Assembly: GCF_049701115.1 (NCBI RefSeq)
Contig: NZ_JBNATX010000058.1
Location: 1 to 7,387 of the forward strand
Direction of reading: 5' to 3'
Source: Thermoanaerobacter sp049701115
Lineage (GTDB): Bacteria > Bacillota > Thermoanaerobacteria > Thermoanaerobacterales > Thermoanaerobacteraceae
DNA: 7,387 nucleotides
Shown: positions 5,920 through 7,387 of the stretch, in pieces
How the letters are laid out: every line of letters starts with the position of its first letter
Position numbering within the stretch: the stretch's first letter is position 1
Notes under the pieces: generated by a model
Told to the model about the DNA's origin: nothing
Database searches by the model: none
What the model saw: only the letters and a program-made list of their open reading frames with translations
Program-made: the position numbers and the translations under genes

Positions 5920-5947
5920 ATTATAACTCAAAAGAGCTTGTTCTAAA
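5920..5947 (-). promoter_or_regulatory. Sigma-A-type promoter of the sigma A operon
   Basis: On the minus strand, TTTAGA (5947-5942, four of six consensus bases) is followed after 16 bases by a perfect TATAAT (5925-5920). It would give a leader of roughly 95 bases before ATG 5817 and a basal supply of the sigma/anti-sigma pair. Confidence 0.5.
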
Positions 5948-5966
5948 GCTTTTTTTAAAAAGGCAG

Positions 5967-5995
5967 GAAGGATTTCATACTTTTATGGAGAATAT
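5967..5995 (+). promoter_or_regulatory. Sigma-H (Spo0H) promoter of the nitroreductase operon
   Basis: GAAGGATTT (5967-5975), 11 bases of spacer, then GGAGAATAT (5987-5995) match every defined position of the Bacillus subtilis sigma-H consensus as I recall it (RnAGGAwWW, N11-12, RnnGAATww). The start would be near 6002, giving a leader of about 80 bases before ATG 6085. No convincing sigma-A promoter was seen on this strand in the gap. Confidence 0.65.
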
Positions 5996-6084
5996 AAATC
6001 TATTATCGGCATTTTTTAAAAACTGGGCATACCATTTTTGGGTTAGTTTTGTAATTCTGAATTAAAAAAGGAGAGTGTATAAGT

Positions 6085-6705
6085 ATGAAAGAATGCCAGA
6101 AACTTATAACAGAGAGAAGGTCTATCACATTTTTTGACACGACAAAAGAAATATCCTATGACCTTATAAAAGAAGTCCTTGAGGTAGCTGCTACAGCGCC
6201 TTCGGCTAATAATCTTCAGCCTTGGGAGGTAAAAGTTATAAAGGACAAAGAAAAAAAGAAAATTCTCAAAGAAATCTGTTTTAACCAACAAAAAGTAGAA
6301 GATGCCCCTGCTGTAATTGTAATAATAGCAAATCCTAAGGCGGCATTAGAGAATATAGACAGAGTTTTAGACAGCTCTATTGAACTTGGATATATGAAAA
6401 AAGAGAGAAAAGAGGCATCAAAAGAAAGAATTTTATCAGTTTGGCAGAATGAAGAACAGGCTAAAAGAAAGGCTATAAGAGACTCAGCTCTTTTTGCGAT
6501 GAACATAATGATTGCTGCAAGAGTTTATGGCCTTGAAACTCATCCTATGGACGGCTTTGATGAGGATAGGCTAAAAGAATTTTTAAATATTGATAAGTAT
6601 ATGTATGTACCGATGATAATAGCAATTGGATATAAGGATCCTGAAAAAGATTTACTGCCAAGAGCCTATAGATTTAAATTTGATGAATTTGGGGAGATTA
6701 TCTGA
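6085..6705 (+). CDS. Nitroreductase-family FMN-dependent oxidoreductase
   Basis: This 206-residue protein has the length and layout of the nitroreductase family, flavoenzymes that use NAD(P)H to reduce nitro groups, quinones or other acceptors. Visible FMN-binding features are the N-terminal ERRS (10-13), APSANNLQPWEVKVI (38-52), the helix RDSALFAMNIMIAARVYGLETHPMDGF (132-158) and VPMIIAIGYKDPEK near the C-terminus. A charged insertion rich in Lys and Glu (about 86-130) covers the active-site region in such proteins and often sets substrate range. There is no signal peptide, so it is cytoplasmic. ATG 6085 follows AAAAGGAGAG (6066-6075) with good spacing. Its stop shares one base with the start of the transporter gene (TGATG), so the two form an operon, apparently under the sigma-H-like promoter upstream. 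The true substrate cannot be read from sequence. Confidence 0.92.
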   Translation: MKECQKLITERRSITFFDTTKEISYDLIKEVLEVAATAPSANNLQPWEVKVIKDKEKKKILKEICFNQQKVEDAPAVIVIIANPKAALENIDRVLDSSIELGYMKKERKEASKERILSVWQNEEQAKRKAIRDSALFAMNIMIAARVYGLETHPMDGFDEDRLKEFLNIDKYMYVPMIIAIGYKDPEKDLLPRAYRFKFDEFGEII

Positions 6706-7387
6706 TGAAGAACTACCTGATAATTTTGGTAGCCTCTGTTTTGGCAGGGGCTACTAATTCAATAGCAGGAGGGGGGACTTTAATAACTTTTCCAGCCCTC
6801 GTATGGGTTGGTGTAAATCCTCTATCTGCCAATGTAACAAATACTGTTGCTCTTTGGACCGGTTCTGTCACAGGTGCATGGGGCTTTAAAGAAAGACTGT
6901 ATCATGCGAAAGAACTTTTAAAGTTTTTAACATTGCCTTCTTTACTCGGAGGCACTTTAGGGGCTTATTTTCTTATGATAACTCCTCACAAAGTCTTTGC
7001 TTTTATTGTGCCTTTTTTAGTTTTATTTGCTACTGTGATTTTAGCATTAAATGATAAAATCCATAGATTTACTTTAGAAGAAGGTGCAGATAAGAAAAAG
7101 ACTTCTTTAGTAATAGTTTTTGTACTTCAGTTTCTTACTTCTTTGTACGGTGGATATTTTGCTGCGGGTATAGGTATTTTGATGCTGGCTACCTTAGGGA
7201 TTGCCGGCATTGACGATATACACACTGCAAATGGCATAAAAAATGTATTATCTCTTTTTATAAACATAACTTCAGGTTTGGTTTTGATTTTTAGCGGTAA
7301 AGTAGTATGGGTATATGCATTTATTTTAATGTTAGGTTTTGCTTTAGGGGGGTATTTGGGTGCAGTGATATCACAAAGGTTTGATGG
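6705..7387 (+). CDS. TauE/SafE-family membrane transporter (partial, runs off window)
   Basis: From ATG 6705 the frame stays open to the window end, giving 227 complete codons of a protein usually around 250 residues; only the C-terminal end is missing. The N-terminal signature AGATNSIAGGGTLITFPAL (14-32), followed by NPLSANVTNTVALWTGSVTGAWG, is typical of TauE/SafE (DUF81) proteins. A second related glycine-rich block, SLYGGYFAAGIGILMLATLGI (146-166), reflects the internal duplication of the family. Several hydrophobic segments (about 3-30, 72-93, 96-115, 133-170, 182-220) indicate a polytopic inner membrane protein. Members export organosulfur anions such as sulfite or sulfoacetate, but many have unknown cargo. 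GGGGAG (6691-6696), 8 bases upstream inside the nitroreductase gene, is the ribosome binding site. The one-base overlap points to translational coupling. Confidence 0.9.
   Translation, partial: MKNYLIILVASVLAGATNSIAGGGTLITFPALVWVGVNPLSANVTNTVALWTGSVTGAWGFKERLYHAKELLKFLTLPSLLGGTLGAYFLMITPHKVFAFIVPFLVLFATVILALNDKIHRFTLEEGADKKKTSLVIVFVLQFLTSLYGGYFAAGIGILMLATLGIAGIDDIHTANGIKNVLSLFINITSGLVLIFSGKVVWVYAFILMLGFALGGYLGAVISQRFD

Noticed and set aside
5881..5945. Possible Spo0A box near the sigma-H promoter
   Set aside because: TTCG-containing words occur here, but none matches TGTCGAA or its complement well enough.
5985..6065. 26-codon plus-strand frame starting ATG at 5985
   Set aside because: The ATG lies within the spacer next to the sigma-H -10 element, so a transcript from that promoter would not contain it. 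It also has no ribosome binding site.
1..7387. CRISPR array, insertion sequence or phage remnant
   Set aside because: No regularly spaced repeats, transposase-like or phage-like genes, or terminal inverted repeats with target duplications were seen.

Overview
The window looks like chromosomal DNA from a thermophilic, spore-forming, low-GC Firmicute, most likely of the Thermoanaerobacter/Caldanaerobacter group. The grounds are the AT-rich sequence, strong AGGAGG-type ribosome binding sites, TTG start codons, a serpin of the tengpin type (rare in bacteria), two ECF sigma/anti-sigma pairs, and a textbook match to a sporulation-type sigma-H promoter. The genus is inferred from gene content and recall, not from a search.

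Left end (1-1326): a tRNA-Trp gene on the minus strand, with its CCA end encoded and a strong promoter, diverges from a plus-strand gene for an exported transglutaminase-like protein. That gene converges on the serpin gene. A single hairpin that contains both stop codons appears to end both transcripts.

Middle (1321-5947, all minus strand), in transcription order: ECF sigma factor A and its YhdL-like membrane anti-sigma (5817 down to 4420); a terminator; ECF sigma factor B and its DUF4367-type membrane anti-sigma (4182 down to 2727); a terminator; then the serpin. Each anti-sigma overlaps or abuts its sigma gene, so they are translationally coupled. An ECF-style promoter (GGAAC-N16-CGTCT) lies upstream of the serpin. 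Related but weaker N16 motifs lie before both sigma genes. This suggests one local circuit: a membrane-sensed signal releases a sigma factor that switches on its own operon and a surface serpin.

The serpin gene is itself unusual. A lipoprotein-type signal peptide starts at 2593 but is one base out of frame with the serpin body, and a run of eight A/T pairs (2497-2504) lies at the junction. Removing one base would give a single 423-residue lipoprotein serpin. This could be a sequencing error, a phase-variable or slippage-expressed gene, or a fresh mutation.

Right end (5967-7387, plus strand): a sigma-H promoter match precedes a nitroreductase-family gene. This overlaps by one base a TauE/SafE-type membrane transporter gene that runs off the window.
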